DNA of 64,000 nucleotides from Glandiceps talaboti (taxonomy: Eukaryota > Hemichordata > Enteropneusta > Spengelidae): the NCBI RefSeq assembly GCF_964340395.1, contig NC_135556.1, forward strand, positions 15,833,600-15,897,599. Reading direction: 5' to 3'. Shown piece by piece: positions 52,086 through 63,855 of this stretch. The position numbers were made by a program, and so were the translations under genes. A model generated the notes under the pieces. It ran no database searches. It worked only from the letters and a program-made list of their open reading frames with translations, and was not told where the DNA came from. How positions within the stretch are numbered: position 1 is the first letter of the stretch; each line of letters begins with the position of its first letter.

Positions 52086-53902
52086 TGCATGTTCCTGCGT
52101 TAGACTCACATACTTGAAGAATACTGGAATATATACGTGTACATGTAGTAAAACACACAGTTGGACAATAAGTCATGCACAGATACATGTGGTGTTGCAG
52201 CACTGGACTCAAAATACTTGAGATGGAACACAGTTAACATGCAAAATAGGACAGATGTACGCAACATGTAACATTACAACTACACTGGACTTAAATATAA
52301 ACAAGATACACAATAGATACATACGTGAAGGTTGACATCATAGCGTAAATCCAGAAGTAGACTGAATAGAAATGTTATCATTGTGGGATTTCCTACGATA
52401 CATCCTATGCTTTAGGAAAGCCAGACCAGTAATACATCTGGTACATGCGCTTGTCTGTTTCCATTCAAGTTACACACACAATCATTCACATCGTATCCAA
52501 GGGACAGTGTTGTAAGTCACTTTTAACCAAAAAAGTATATAGAGTGTATACACAACACAACACTGCGATGCTTTTGCTGGTCACCTCAATGACTTTCTGT
52601 TTCAGAAGCTGAACTGTGTTCTAAGAGAGAAGAAACCATTCCCGACAATTCAGCCTAAACAAGGATCATCATGATTATGGAGCAATGTACAATGTACATA
52701 ATTTTGTTATGTATCACCAAAACGGCAGAACCATTGGTTATTGCATCTTCAGATGCACAGATCTAACTAACACTGTGATTCAATGACTAGAGTGGTAACT
52801 GATCACGTGAGTTTGCATTCAATGTGCCATAATATCGTGCAGACAAATGTATTACTTAATGTAGTTTTCCTGTAAATTATACTTGGTACCACCCCTATCC
52901 ATCAAATAGTTGAACCCTACAATGTAAGGGATGAAAATCATTGAGACTTCACTGTCACTTTGTCCCGTTCAGACTCATGAGAGAAGTGATGACTAGTGGA
53001 GAGGAATGGTACGGAGGTATGTACACGTATGTACAGGTGTCCCCTATGGCAGATTCATTTCTTTAACTCTATTTCATCCTTTTGAATGAGATTGTAAAGG
53101 ATATTTTGATAAGGTACAACGTCATCAATATTCTAAATGTGTAGAGTATATTGAGTACATGATATATAGGAGAACAATCTGTACAGCTACCTTGACTAGG
53201 TATCGAACACATTACAGAACTGCATGACTGGAATAATAATTAACTCTTCACGGAGGCTGTACACTCTATTAAACCTGTTTTCTCTTGGCTGCGTCACTAA
53301 TTCCTGCGTCCTTCATATAATTCTCATGTCCTTCAGGGGGTTGGGACCTACTAATTTTTTAATAACTGGTGTCTTGGAAAGAATTTTTTCATATTTTTTT
53401 TCTCTCACAACATAACAAAGATTACAAATCTAAAATGCAACTCACTGCTATTGTCTTGTAAAGGAAAAGATTACATTATTGTTCTCACGTTACATTACTA
53501 GAATTCATACTAATAGCACAACATTATGACGTGCTTTACTTCCATGCCTAAAGTGGCAAACACATTAATTATCGACGCGGTATTGTTCATGATTTCAGCA
53601 GTAGAGACACTGAATTGGATATTTTAAGTTGATAAATGGACTGATCAAATCATCAATTAAGGACAATTATTACAACGAGGACATGTTTTTGTATACACAT
53701 GTGTAGTACATTTAAGTCAAAACAAAATCCATTTACTGTTTAGTGAGGAAGTTGTCAACAGCTTATTACTCTTTTGTCAAATCAATACAAATGTAAATGA
53801 ATACAAAACTGGTTGAAATTTGTATGTGTGTGCTTCACGCGATTTTCTTTTTATGGAGACATATCCACACAATCACTAATAATTCTACAGAATTCCATTC
53901 AG
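52086..53902. other. Intron sequence, nothing recognised
   Basis: AT-rich, with TACATGTA-type palindromes and no exon recognised. Confidence 0.35.
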
Positions 53903-54038
53903 GTTTGGGACTACATGTCAGGGCTACGTTGCACGCTCCATATCACGTCGCTGTGGAACTGTCAAGGCTTTCCCAGTCAGTCCACAGGCTATCCGGGAGT
54001 CATCCGGGCCTGGCAAACTTAGCACCTGCGGGCTCTGT
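53903..54038 (+). other. Candidate exon-like GC-rich island
   Basis: A 136-base segment, clearly more GC-rich than the surrounding kilobases, lies between an acceptor-like CCATTCAG and a donor-like CTCTGT|GTGAGTAA on the plus strand. One frame without stops encodes 45 residues, beginning FGTTCQGYVARSISRRCG and ending STCGLC, with four cysteines. A second frame is also open. I cannot link it to other exons or to a family with confidence. It may be an exon of an antisense or nested gene, a noncoding exon, or chance. Confidence 0.22.
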
Positions 54039-54365
54039 GTGAGTAATCATCCCCAACTTTTCAAGTCATTATTCTAGTCGTCCCCCACCCCCAATTCACA
54101 CTTGTCTTGTGAGTGAAAGTGGTTGAAATTTAACTGTAGTTTCCTACCTATGCTGGCCTTTAAATTTAGACAGAAGTGTATCTGAATTGAGAGAAATAGT
54201 ATTATCTTTTAACATTACAAATTTAGTTTTGAGTCTGAGTGTGCGTTAACATCTTGGACAAATATTTGGTTTGGATTCAAACACTGACAGTTTACTCTGG
54301 AGTCTGATAGTGTTTGAACTCAAACAAGTTTAAACAGTCACATATTTGAGGTTTTTTAAATCAAA

Positions 54366-55600
54366 TACTCACAGATTAGTAAGGAGTTTGATGGCAGTTT
54401 GAATTCAAACTCACAGATTAGTAAGGAGTTTGATGGCAGTTTGAATTCAAACTCATAGTTTAGTAAGGAGTTTGATGGCGGTTTGAATTCAAACTCATAG
54501 TTTAGTAAGGAGTTTGATGGCGGTTTGAATTCAAACTCATAGTTTAGTAAGGAGTTTGATGGCAGTTTGAATTCAAACTCATAGTTTAGTAAGGAGTTTG
54601 ATGGTGGTTTGAATTCAAATTCAGACCAGTAAGGAGTTTGATGGTGGTTTGAATTCAAAATTAGACCAATTAGCAGTTTGATGGTGGTTTGAATTCAAAT
54701 TCAGACCAGTAAAGACTTTGATGGTGGTTTGAATTCAAATTCTGACCAGTAAGGAGTTTGATGATGGTTTGAATTCAAATTCAGACCAGTTAGCAATTTT
54801 GATGGTGGTTTGAATTCAAATTCAGAGTTTGATGGTGGTTTGAATTCAAATTCAGACCAGTTAGCAATTTTGATGGTGGTTTGAATTCAAATTCAGACCA
54901 GTAAGCAGTTTCATGGTCTTTTGAATTCAAATTCAGAGTTTGATGGTGGTTTGAATTCAAATTCAGAGTTTGATGGGGGTTTGAATTCAAATTCAGTTGA
55001 GGTAGCAATTTTGATGGTGGTTTGAAAACAAATTCTGACCAGTAAGCAGTTTGATGGTGGTTTGAATTCAAATTCTGACCAGTACAGTAAGGAGTTTGAT
55101 GGTGGTTTTGAATTCAAATTTAGATCAATTAGCAGTTTGATGGTGGTTTGAATTCAAATTCAGACCAGTAAATAGTTTGATTGTGGTTTGATTTCAAATT
55201 CTGACCAGTAAGGAGTTTGATGATGGTTTGAATTCAAATTCAGAGTTTGATAGTGGTTTGAATTCAAATTCAGACGTTAGCAATTTTGATGGTGGTTTGA
55301 ATTCAAATTCAGAGTTTGATGGTGGTTTGAATTCAAATTCAGACCAGTTAGCAATTTTGATGGTGGTTTGAATTCAAATTCAGACCAGTAAGCAGTTTCA
55401 TGGTTGTTTGAATTCAAATTCAGAGTTTCATGGTGGTTGAATTCAAATTCTGATCTGTAAGCAGTTTGATGGTGGTTTGAATTCAAATTCTGACCAGTAA
55501 GCAGTTTGATGGTGGTTTGAATTCAAATGCTCACAATTGTATGGGATTTGAAATCAAACACTGCTATTTTAGCTTGGAGTTTGATAGTGGTTTGAATTCT
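54366..55600. repeat. 42-bp minisatellite carrying the palindrome TTTGAATTCAAA
   Basis: About 1.2 kb of units of the form AGTTTGATGGTGGTTTGAAT followed by TCAAAYTCAGACCAGTAAGG. More than twenty contain the perfect 12-base palindrome TTTGAATTCAAA. The left part (54366-54620) is a regular 42-base array; the right part mixes shorter and longer variants. As 42 is divisible by 3, long minus-strand frames (EFKPPSNSLLNYEF repeats) stay open, but they have no other sign of being genes. Confidence 0.95.
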
Positions 55601-56584
55601 AAGATACATTATCTGATTATTGGGCCGAGGAAATGAAGATTTACAAAACACACAACTGGTTTGTATAACACTGACATGATGATTTGGGTTGTCAATGGTT
55701 ACATCATTATTTGGTGACGGTGTGGTGCATTATCAGTGTGTTATAAAAGAAACTCAGTGAAATTGACGCGTGACAACTGGAAACATTTTTTTAAAATCAA
55801 AAGTTTGAAGTTTTTACTACACTGTATGTATAAGCATACTAATAACATGCTATGGTCTATGAATTGGTAATTGTAGTTTTGTTATTTATGGGGTATTTTG
55901 ATTCAAATATTGCTGATAGGAATGTTAATGTAAATCAAAAGAAAATGCGAGCAGCTCATTTTACCTTCTCATCCAAATAACAATTTCTATTCTCTCCCAA
56001 TTATTTTCATTTCTATAAAAACAAATTTTTCACATTGTACCTAAATTGCAACTGATATAGTACCGTTAGTAATCATACTTTGCATGGTTATCATGATCCC
56101 TTTTTTCCAAATTGAGAGAGAATTTGCATACATTGTCGCTCAATTTACCAAATGTCAATAATCGAAATTATTTGTATTTCCATAAAACACATTTTTTTAC
56201 GCTCAAATGAATTTGTATCGTAATTACAACAACCATATAACTATTATAGTCACGCTTTATGGGGTACAGTGCGATATTTTTTCAAATGTGAGACAATTTA
56301 CATATTTATAAACATTAAATGTACTACTCTTGTACATGTACAGGAAATGAAGAGATTGACAATTTTTTTGAAATTAAACTGCTTCTATTCTGCAGGTGTT
56401 GACTGTTCTTTATTGAATTCTGACAGGTAGGAAAAGGAGTCTGAGACCAAGATCAATATGACATATTTCGTTAAGCCTGTGACGTATACTTTATTTAATA
56501 GTTGCATTACTCAATAATTCATATACTATAATTACATATATCACTTTGTGTTTGTGTAGCCATGCCAACACATATAACATGTAT
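55601..56584. other. Intron sequence, nothing recognised
   Basis: AT-rich sequence without recognised exon or repeat. Confidence 0.4.
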
Positions 56585-56668
56585 TGTATGTATGTATGTA
56601 TGTATGTATGTATGTATGTATGTATGTATGTATGTATGTATGCATGTATGTATGTATGTATGTATGTA
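56585..56668. repeat. (GTAT)n microsatellite
   Basis: Near-perfect tetranucleotide run with a single GCAT interruption near 56641; the Cys-Met-Tyr-Val pattern in a frame across it is a repeat product. Confidence 0.95.
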
Positions 56669-57167
56669 TTTGTGTATTTATTTGTATATCTGTGTATGTG
56701 TGTGAGTGGTGGGGTGTTTAAGGGGGAGGGGGAGAGGGTTAAATCCAGTAATTCACGTAATATGTGTTTATGTATGTACAGTTGTCAGGTACGTCTTGCA
56801 TATCTAAGTTACCACCAACTTATATGAATTTTTAATTTACTAATTTTTACAGACTGCATTATTTACAATATTTGCATGCCTATATGTATGTATTTAACAT
56901 TCATAGTATGTGTGTGGGGGGAGGGGGGATACATAACAGAAATATCTTCTCTATTGGGGTAAGTCACTGCTGTTATCACTCTTTGACATAGCATTTGTTA
57001 TCTGTACCATCTGCAGTGATATTGAATTCCCACCATTGACCAAGATATCAATATTTCTCTTCTCTACACTCTAAGTGCATTCATAAATTACCTAAAAACC
57101 ACTGAGGAAATGAATCACGAATTAAAAACTGGTAAAACTTCGGTTGATTCCTACAAGAGTATTGATA

Positions 57168-57814
57168 ATAGAGAGTTTTGGCTACACGTTCAACGTGTAC
57201 GCGCACGTGTGACGTAGGAGATTTTGTGCTACTATGTCGCAATTTTGACCTACTTCTCTGCGTACTGACATGTTTCACAGGCGTTTCGAACGTGGCGATG
57301 GCTGTTTACATGAAAGTAAACAACTTGAAATTTCTTTTTAAATTTTTTGTAAAATCATCACTAATATAATAAAAAATGTTGATGCTTTTAGCAAGGTTGA
57401 CCCTTCACAACATAATACACCTCTGAGTCAGTAATTTTGTTTTCCTTGATAAAATATTTAAAATGCAGCCTTGAATCTGTGGCTGCCTTCACGTAACTGA
57501 TTTTGCACAGAAATCACGATGTATGATGATGACTGTCGCTGCAATCTTCAAGATACTACAGGGTGATTTTATTGTGAACATATGAGATTATTCATTACAA
57601 GTAAATATATCTGCTTAATTATTTGTCTTGTCATAATGTTGAGCAATACGGTTATTGTCATTGCGCTATTTATGTCATATAAACAAAACATTAATGTAAT
57701 ATTTAGACTACCATGTAATCTATTATTGATATACGTAAACGGCTAGCCGAAGCAAAATTAGGTCACAGTTGGTACGCGAACGTGAACGTGAGTGAGTTGC
57801 GCGAAACTCTCTAT
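57168..57814. mobile_element. Non-autonomous DNA transposon with ATAGAGAGTTT termini
   Basis: A 647-bp element with terminal inverted repeats ATAGAGAGTTT (57168) and AAACTCTCTAT (ending 57814), flanked on both sides by TGATA (57163-57167 and 57815-57819), a perfect 5-bp target-site duplication. Inside each end lie CpG-rich segments, with related CACGTTC/GAACGTG and GTACGCG motifs in inverse orientation (57186-57210 and 57765-57805). The interior has no transposase frame. Superfamily not assigned. Confidence 0.82.
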
Positions 57815-58546
57815 TGATATTATAGGTTTACTAAAAAGCAGGATTTACAGGTCAAAGTTGAAAGGTCATGATCACTCAGTACTGTCAACGTCATGGCGAC
57901 AGCAAAGAACATGTACAAGCATATTCACACTGTAATAAATACATGAATTATTGCAGCTCTTATTTCTTCAAATTTTGCCTTCAAGCAATTTACAGACTTT
58001 ATTGGTTTATGCTAAATTGCACTAAATCTAGTGGTGATCTACTAAAACTGGCGAAATTGCTTTTTAGGAAATTACTCAGGTTTTCAATATCAAATACGTA
58101 AGGTTATCGGTATTCTTTGGCACTAAAATCGTCAATAAATATAAAAACTCATCTCTCAACCACTACCAGGTAACAATATTCTGATTTGTTATGGATGTAA
58201 TGAGATTGAAAATGGTGAAGGAATTGGAAATGTCAGATATAAAAATGTAGCTGCCACATACAAAGTGTAACGATGCAAGACTTGAAATTTGATTCATACT
58301 CCAGAAGGTATATGATAGCTAGACTATGTACACGTACAATGTATAATGTTCACAATGGTCAACCATATAACGTAGCCACATTATCAATACATGTATCGTA
58401 ACCATGTAATATAACATTTCAACAAACTGTACATATACCTTAACATTAACTATTAAACTTAACAATTTGGTAATTTAACAATTTGGCATATTCACTATAA
58501 ACAGAGTACGTTTCTATACATTGTCAAGTGAACTAACGAATTTTAA

Positions 58547-58972
58547 CAGTGCGTGAAATTAACGTCGGCCCGTGGGCCTGGCGACAGATTTCCATTTGGA
58601 CTGACAGTTTTTCAATTACAACTACTTGTCGGTCCTTATGACCAATTGGAATTTGGAGTAAATAATAAAATTTATTCAAAGATATATCCACTTTTATCAA
58701 CACGAATCTGATCACACGTATGTTACCTGTTTTACGCTTGCTCAAATTACACCTGTCGAGTGTCACAGCTAGCTCGCTAGTGTCGTTTTCAATGTTGTCA
58801 TTTGATTTGTACAGTGGGTTTGGGGGGGGGGGGGGGGTTTATGTGAATACTAGTCATGAACTTCTACTAAGTAAGAACCATAAGCAATTTTCCATAAGGA
58901 CCAGCAGCTTTTGCTACCTGTCGGTCCTTATCAGTATGACCAGTAGTCATTTTCCCTTAATTTCACACACTG
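58547..58972. mobile_element. hAT-like non-autonomous element (426 bp)
   Basis: Termini CAGTGCGTGAAATTAA (58547) and TTAATTTCACACACTG (ending 58972) are inverted repeats with one mismatch in 16 bases. They begin CAGTG as is typical of hAT elements. The flanking octamers AATTTTAA (58539-58546) and AATGCTAA (58973-58980) match at six of eight positions, fitting an aged 8-bp hAT target-site duplication. Subterminal TGTCGGTCCTTAT motifs occur near both ends in the same orientation. A G run lies at 58822-58837. No transposase is encoded. Confidence 0.8.
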
Positions 58973-58997
58973 AATGCTAATAGTACATGTATTTCTA

Positions 58998-59385
58998 AAA
59001 TATCAATCCCATAACTAAACCATATACATGTAGTATGTTCACCATGTAAATATCATAACTAAACCAGAAATATATTCACAATGCAAATACCATAACTACA
59101 TGTACACCAGAAATATTTTCACAATGCAAATACCATAACTACACCAGAAATATGTTCACAATTCAAACATCATAAACTACACCAGAAATATGTTCACAAT
59201 GCAAATACCATAACTACACCAGAAATATGTTCACAATTCAAACATCATAAACTACACCAGAAATATGTTCACAATGCAAATACCATAACTAAACTAGCAT
59301 GGTAAACCAATATGTTCACAATGCAAACAGCATAACAATAAAACCAGCATGGTATGGAGTATATTCACAATGCAAATGCAAACTA
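58998..59385. repeat. Minisatellite of about 39 bp, roughly ten copies with alternating unit types
   Basis: Units of the form CATAACTACACCAGAAATAT followed by GTTCACAATGCAAATAC. In the middle, two variants (AATGCAAATACC and AATTCAAACATC) alternate, giving a 79-base dimer. The ends are more diverged. The array stops about 110 bases before a minus-strand exon. Confidence 0.88.
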
Positions 59386-59493
59386 AGCTCTAATAAACGG
59401 TACCATATGTTCAAAATATAAACACAATACCGGTAAGTACAGTACTGGTATATGGAACTTATTTTCATGAGACTGGACAGACTACAGGCTTAC

Positions 59494-59550
59494 CTGTGGC
59501 ACATTTAAATTCCGTAAAGAACTAGTACATGTATTAGGCAGATCCTCATT
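59494..59550 (-). CDS. TMEM272: Probable TMEM272-like N-terminal exon
   Basis: 57 bases between acceptor TTCTATTTTCAG and donor CCACAG|GTAAGCC, phase 0 at both ends. It reads NEDLPNTCTSSLRNLNVPQ, which joins in frame to DEESAIP of the exon at 26796-26913. Splice sites are strong and phase fits, but 19 hydrophilic residues cannot be recognised by family. Length is a multiple of three, so it may be optional. An intron of about 32.6 kb follows. Confidence 0.6.
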
Positions 59551-60414
59551 CTGAAAATAGAAGTCAAAATCATCTCAATTTTTGTCGTGATTGTTCCAAT
59601 GTTACATTATCAAATAAGTTTTTAAAACACAGGATAGATGGATGAAATGGATGAGTATGTTCATTTCATGTTTACAAACAAAGATGAGACAGAAGTTTCC
59701 AGTTTTTGAACAAGAAGGATTTAGATATTTGAACAGCCATGACATGCAGTCTTTTAATATCACAGAACATCAGTCCGTCAAACTTCCTTAGTAAATAGTG
59801 CACATCACCATCAACTCACACGTTATGCCAAAGTTTTTCGACAATCCCTGTATCACCAGCAAGAATATTTCACCCTACAAATATTCTAAGACCACCAGGA
59901 AAGCATGCATATACATGTAAGACTTGAAAAAGTACATTAAAAGTACAAACCAAGTCTGTACACTGACTGAGTTGTCGCAGTTCTGTAGCATTGCAGACTA
60001 CATACATGTACTATCAGCTGTCAAGTCTCTTGGTATCAGGGTACTACAGAAACAAACAGACAAACTCTACCTCCACACACACCCACTGTACAAGTCAGAT
60101 ATTGGAACAATGAAAACAGACAAATGAAAAGAATAAAACTATAAAATCTAATAAATAGTTATGACACTGCAAATAGTCAAAATCATACAAGTCTATCATA
60201 AAATTTCTATAAAGCTTTATTAGTTTAATTGTTCTTCAGCAACACTACACACACATTGATTAGTAAAATATGATAAAAGTTGAACTAGGTGCTGATTTAC
60301 ATGATAATGAAATAAAAATTTTCAAGTGTATTGCCAAAATCAATATCATGAATATTCCATACAACAAAGGAAAATTTAATGAAAAATATTGAAAAACATG
60401 AACATTATCATGCA

Positions 60415-60628
60415 AGCTGATGTGGTGAATACGGCTCTGTTTCTTTTTTTACCTCAATTTCATTCATTCAGTGTTGACATTTTCTATTTTGTTGGTCCAG
60501 GAGTGATCACCTTCCCAACAATCACTCATGGAACAACAAAATCAAAAACAAATGACAATAAACAAAATGAAATAGATGTAAATAAAGAAATAATGCTATA
60601 TTCACCACATCAGATTTTAATCAAATTG
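60415..60628. mobile_element. Palindromic MITE, family member 3
   Basis: Carries the same inner arms as 22592-22798: CTGATGTGGTGAAT and TTACCTCAATTTCATT on the left, AAAACAAATGACAATAAAC, TGTAAATAAAGAAAT and TTCACCACATCAGATTTTAATC on the right. The outermost left end is missing. The 95-codon frame at 60389-60676 lies across it and is not a gene. Confidence 0.8.
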
Positions 60629-62124
60629 ATTAGCATGGAAATTGTTATTAAAACTTTACAGAAAATAAACTATTGAGAGTGAATCGAAAAGAACATATGA
60701 TAATGAGGTACTGGTAATTAGTAAAAAAGAAAGAGGCAGAAAAATCATTTCTGCCACTTGAGGGTGCACTGTTGCATGCTATATGCCTCCTGCTTGCAAT
60801 ACGACCTGTTACTATTATTTACCTATTTACAATAAATGATCATACACGTTAATAATCAAACCACTTGAGTTCTTTTGATTGAATGGTAAATTCCTTTGAA
60901 TTAATTTCAACACATACATTCTGAGCATGAGCGTGAGCGATTTACCAGTGATCATTTTAAATTTTAGAGTTTGACCAAACTAGAGATTAATACATGTAAT
61001 GTGCACATACATAGGCAGAGAGCAGAATGTTAGATGTAGCAGTTGGGATGAGCATTTAGAAGGAGAGGGTTAATTTTCCATGATTTCTGAAAAATTCCAC
61101 ACTTCATGTCTGGAAATGTATGCACTCCAACACAAATATTTTATTAATTTCTCCCATTTCAGGGATTATGAATGATAAAAACAGCACAAATATGACACTG
61201 ACTCCAGGCATTGTCATTTATCATATTGTCTTGAATTCACACCAACTTAGAGGGTCTTGTGAATGATTTACATAACAACAGTGTTTCACTCTGATGATGA
61301 CAAAAAGGTTTGTGGTGTAGTGTTAAATACATATTTACATGTGACATAACACTCACTAATATTCTAAACATAAATGTTTGACTGATAGCTCATTTACATA
61401 GTTCTCTGGGGAATTGAGTTTCCCCAACTACCAAATAGCACTGTTCTTTTTGTTTGCATAGCAGAATACAACCTGAAACCACAGCTGATAATGCAATAAA
61501 ATCCCTATATTTATAACTGCATGAGTTAAAAATGAAGGTATAAAAATAAAACAGAAAGTGTGTACCAGGATTGTTTTATCTGCATTTTGCCAAGCTCAGC
61601 ATACACATAACAATAACCAACACATAATTCTGGTTAATAATACCATGATGGAATATTACTTTTTGTTTATGAAGAAAAGGGCTGTAAATTGTTCAATCAT
61701 GAATGTATTACTGAGACTCACTTACACATATCTACATTTGTATGCATGGGTCTATCTCTAGACGTGTGGTTCACACACAGGGTACTAAGTAAGTAAAGGC
61801 TAGAAAGTTACAGGTACATGTACATTTGTATACAAGTGGTAACCTCAATATTATAATACAATATCACTAATCACATGAATTCACTTGTTTAAATATATCC
61901 ATACTGTCTTTTAACCCAAAGACTTGTCTACGTGACTAGAGGCACTGACCCAACAAATATTTGATACATGAGATGTGTGGATTTTTCAATGTGATCAAAC
62001 TTTTAGAATGTCACTTTACCATTATAGTAAAAAAGACTTGTGGAATTAATATAAGATTATATAGATGATGATGATTGGATTTTAGAGGCTGTTTTAAAAT
62101 ACTAGCCTAGTATCAGAATTTACC
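60629..62124. other. Intron sequence, nothing recognised
   Basis: AT-rich sequence, no exon recognised on either strand. Confidence 0.4.
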
Positions 62125-62315
<191 letters not shown>

Positions 62316-63302
62316 TTTATATATACACCTATACAGTTACTGTATATGCAAGTACATAATTAGGAACAATGTAACTATTGTTAGTATTCATGAAATAACT
62401 GACAATCTGCAGTCTGCATAATTTGACATGATCTGACCAAATGAAATGAACAGCCAGTCTGGTAGCATATGTGTAAAAGGACTGGAATCCATGCATGCAC
62501 TCAAGGGACTCCTGGCTAGTTTATGGAAAACAACCTGGAATCTCACATCAAATGACATGGATTCATGAATAATGGAAGTCAGCCTAGAGAATGCACATAA
62601 TGCATGGATTACAGACTAGTCATGCAAAACTGGCCAAGACACATTATTTGTCAGTACTGTGATAGAGAATGACAATGTAAGCATACAGCAAGAATATATA
62701 CATAGATACCTAGATTGTTACAAATAACCTACCAGTACATATATAATATACATATATCAAGGGACTTCAGCTACCTGACCCTAACATTATCCGTCATAAA
62801 TTGTATTACACTATTCTACATGTACATGTATATTGTGTAATTATTCTCTCTCTCTCTCTATAGTCATTTTAAATATTTTGGTTAGAAATGAATGGTTCAT
62901 GATGCTTTTACTTAGAAACAGAACTTCAGTGTAAAGTTGTTTGTACAGATATACGTGTATGTACTTCTTTGGTTTAATTTTGCTAGCAATGTATGCGAGA
63001 GACAAAAATTATATCCCTTATTTCTTTTTATTCATTTAATCGCAAATGAACAACAGAAGTTGGTTCATTCAGTGTCATTTATATGGTAACATTGATTCCA
63101 TCCAAATCATGTGAGTCAACCACTAGAACTAAAATGATAGCCCTGAGACAGGTAAGTTTAGAAAAGTTCATACATGTATTATATGTAACTACAGATATAA
63201 ATCCACATGCCATACCCAAGAGTGACAAGACTGCTCAATTGATCCAGGTTGATACTACTATGTAGCACATTTCTGTCAACATGTCAGTCTCAGTCAATTA
63301 TC

Positions 63303-63504
63303 AACACAGTAATAATACATTCTTGTACCACAACCAACGGTTCTTATTACTTACGAATAACATTTTGCCTGTTCAGGTCAACAGGCTTTGTCAAACTGTC
63401 TGTTTGCTGACTTTAACGCATGGTCTGAAGAGGCGAAACATTACTTGTAACTTTAAGCAATAAGAACCCTTGGTCGTTGTACAAGAACATATTATTACTG
63501 TGTT
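63303..63504. mobile_element. Palindromic MITE-like element
   Basis: A 202-bp inverted repeat. The left arm 63303-63348 begins AACACAGTAATAATACATTC and contains ACCAACGGTTCTTATT. The right arm 63459-63504 is its complement with a few mismatches. The central 110 bases include CTGAAGAGGCGAAACATT. No clear target-site duplication is seen. It is unrelated to the CAATCTGATT MITE family. Confidence 0.78.
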
Positions 63505-63843
63505 TTACCAACCTGATGAATGTGTTTATGGATGTCAACACAGTGTTTTTGTTCATGAAGATAAGTTGGTGAAATTTAAGTTCCCTGGGTCTTTTTCTTG
63601 TGGGTTACCAACCAAATTTACTGTGTACATGTGAAGTATGGGAAATCTATGCAAATTTTATGTACATATACATGCAAAGCATTCCTCTAGAGATTGATCA
63701 AGCCCACTAACTTTCATGACACCAGTCTCATATCAAAACACTAATACTTAATTTTATACATCAATCTCATTTCAACTGTCCCCCACTAGTTCAACTTGTA
63801 CTAGTTGTAAAACCTTGCATGATTTAATATCAATCTGACTCAC

Positions 63844-63855
63844 CATTTCCATCAT
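63844..63855 (-). CDS. Tentative first coding exon of the TMEM272-like gene
   Basis: On the minus strand, ACAACATGATGGAAATG is followed by the strong donor GTGAGT. The four codons MMEM end in phase 0, matching the phase-0 start of the exon at 59494-59550. The 5' UTR would lie toward 63856 and beyond. A 12-base coding exon is inherently weak evidence, and a start outside the window remains possible. Confidence 0.35.

Noticed and set aside
54356-55486. Minus-strand repeat protein with EFKPPSNSLLNYEF units
   Set aside because: Openness follows from the 42-base unit length. Frames break wherever unit length changes, and there is no signal for expression.
63420-63450. Hammerhead-ribozyme-like core (CTGAAGA ... 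GAAAC) in the palindromic element at 63303-63504
   Set aside because: Only three bases separate the two core motifs, so stem II cannot form, and I found no matching stems I and III.
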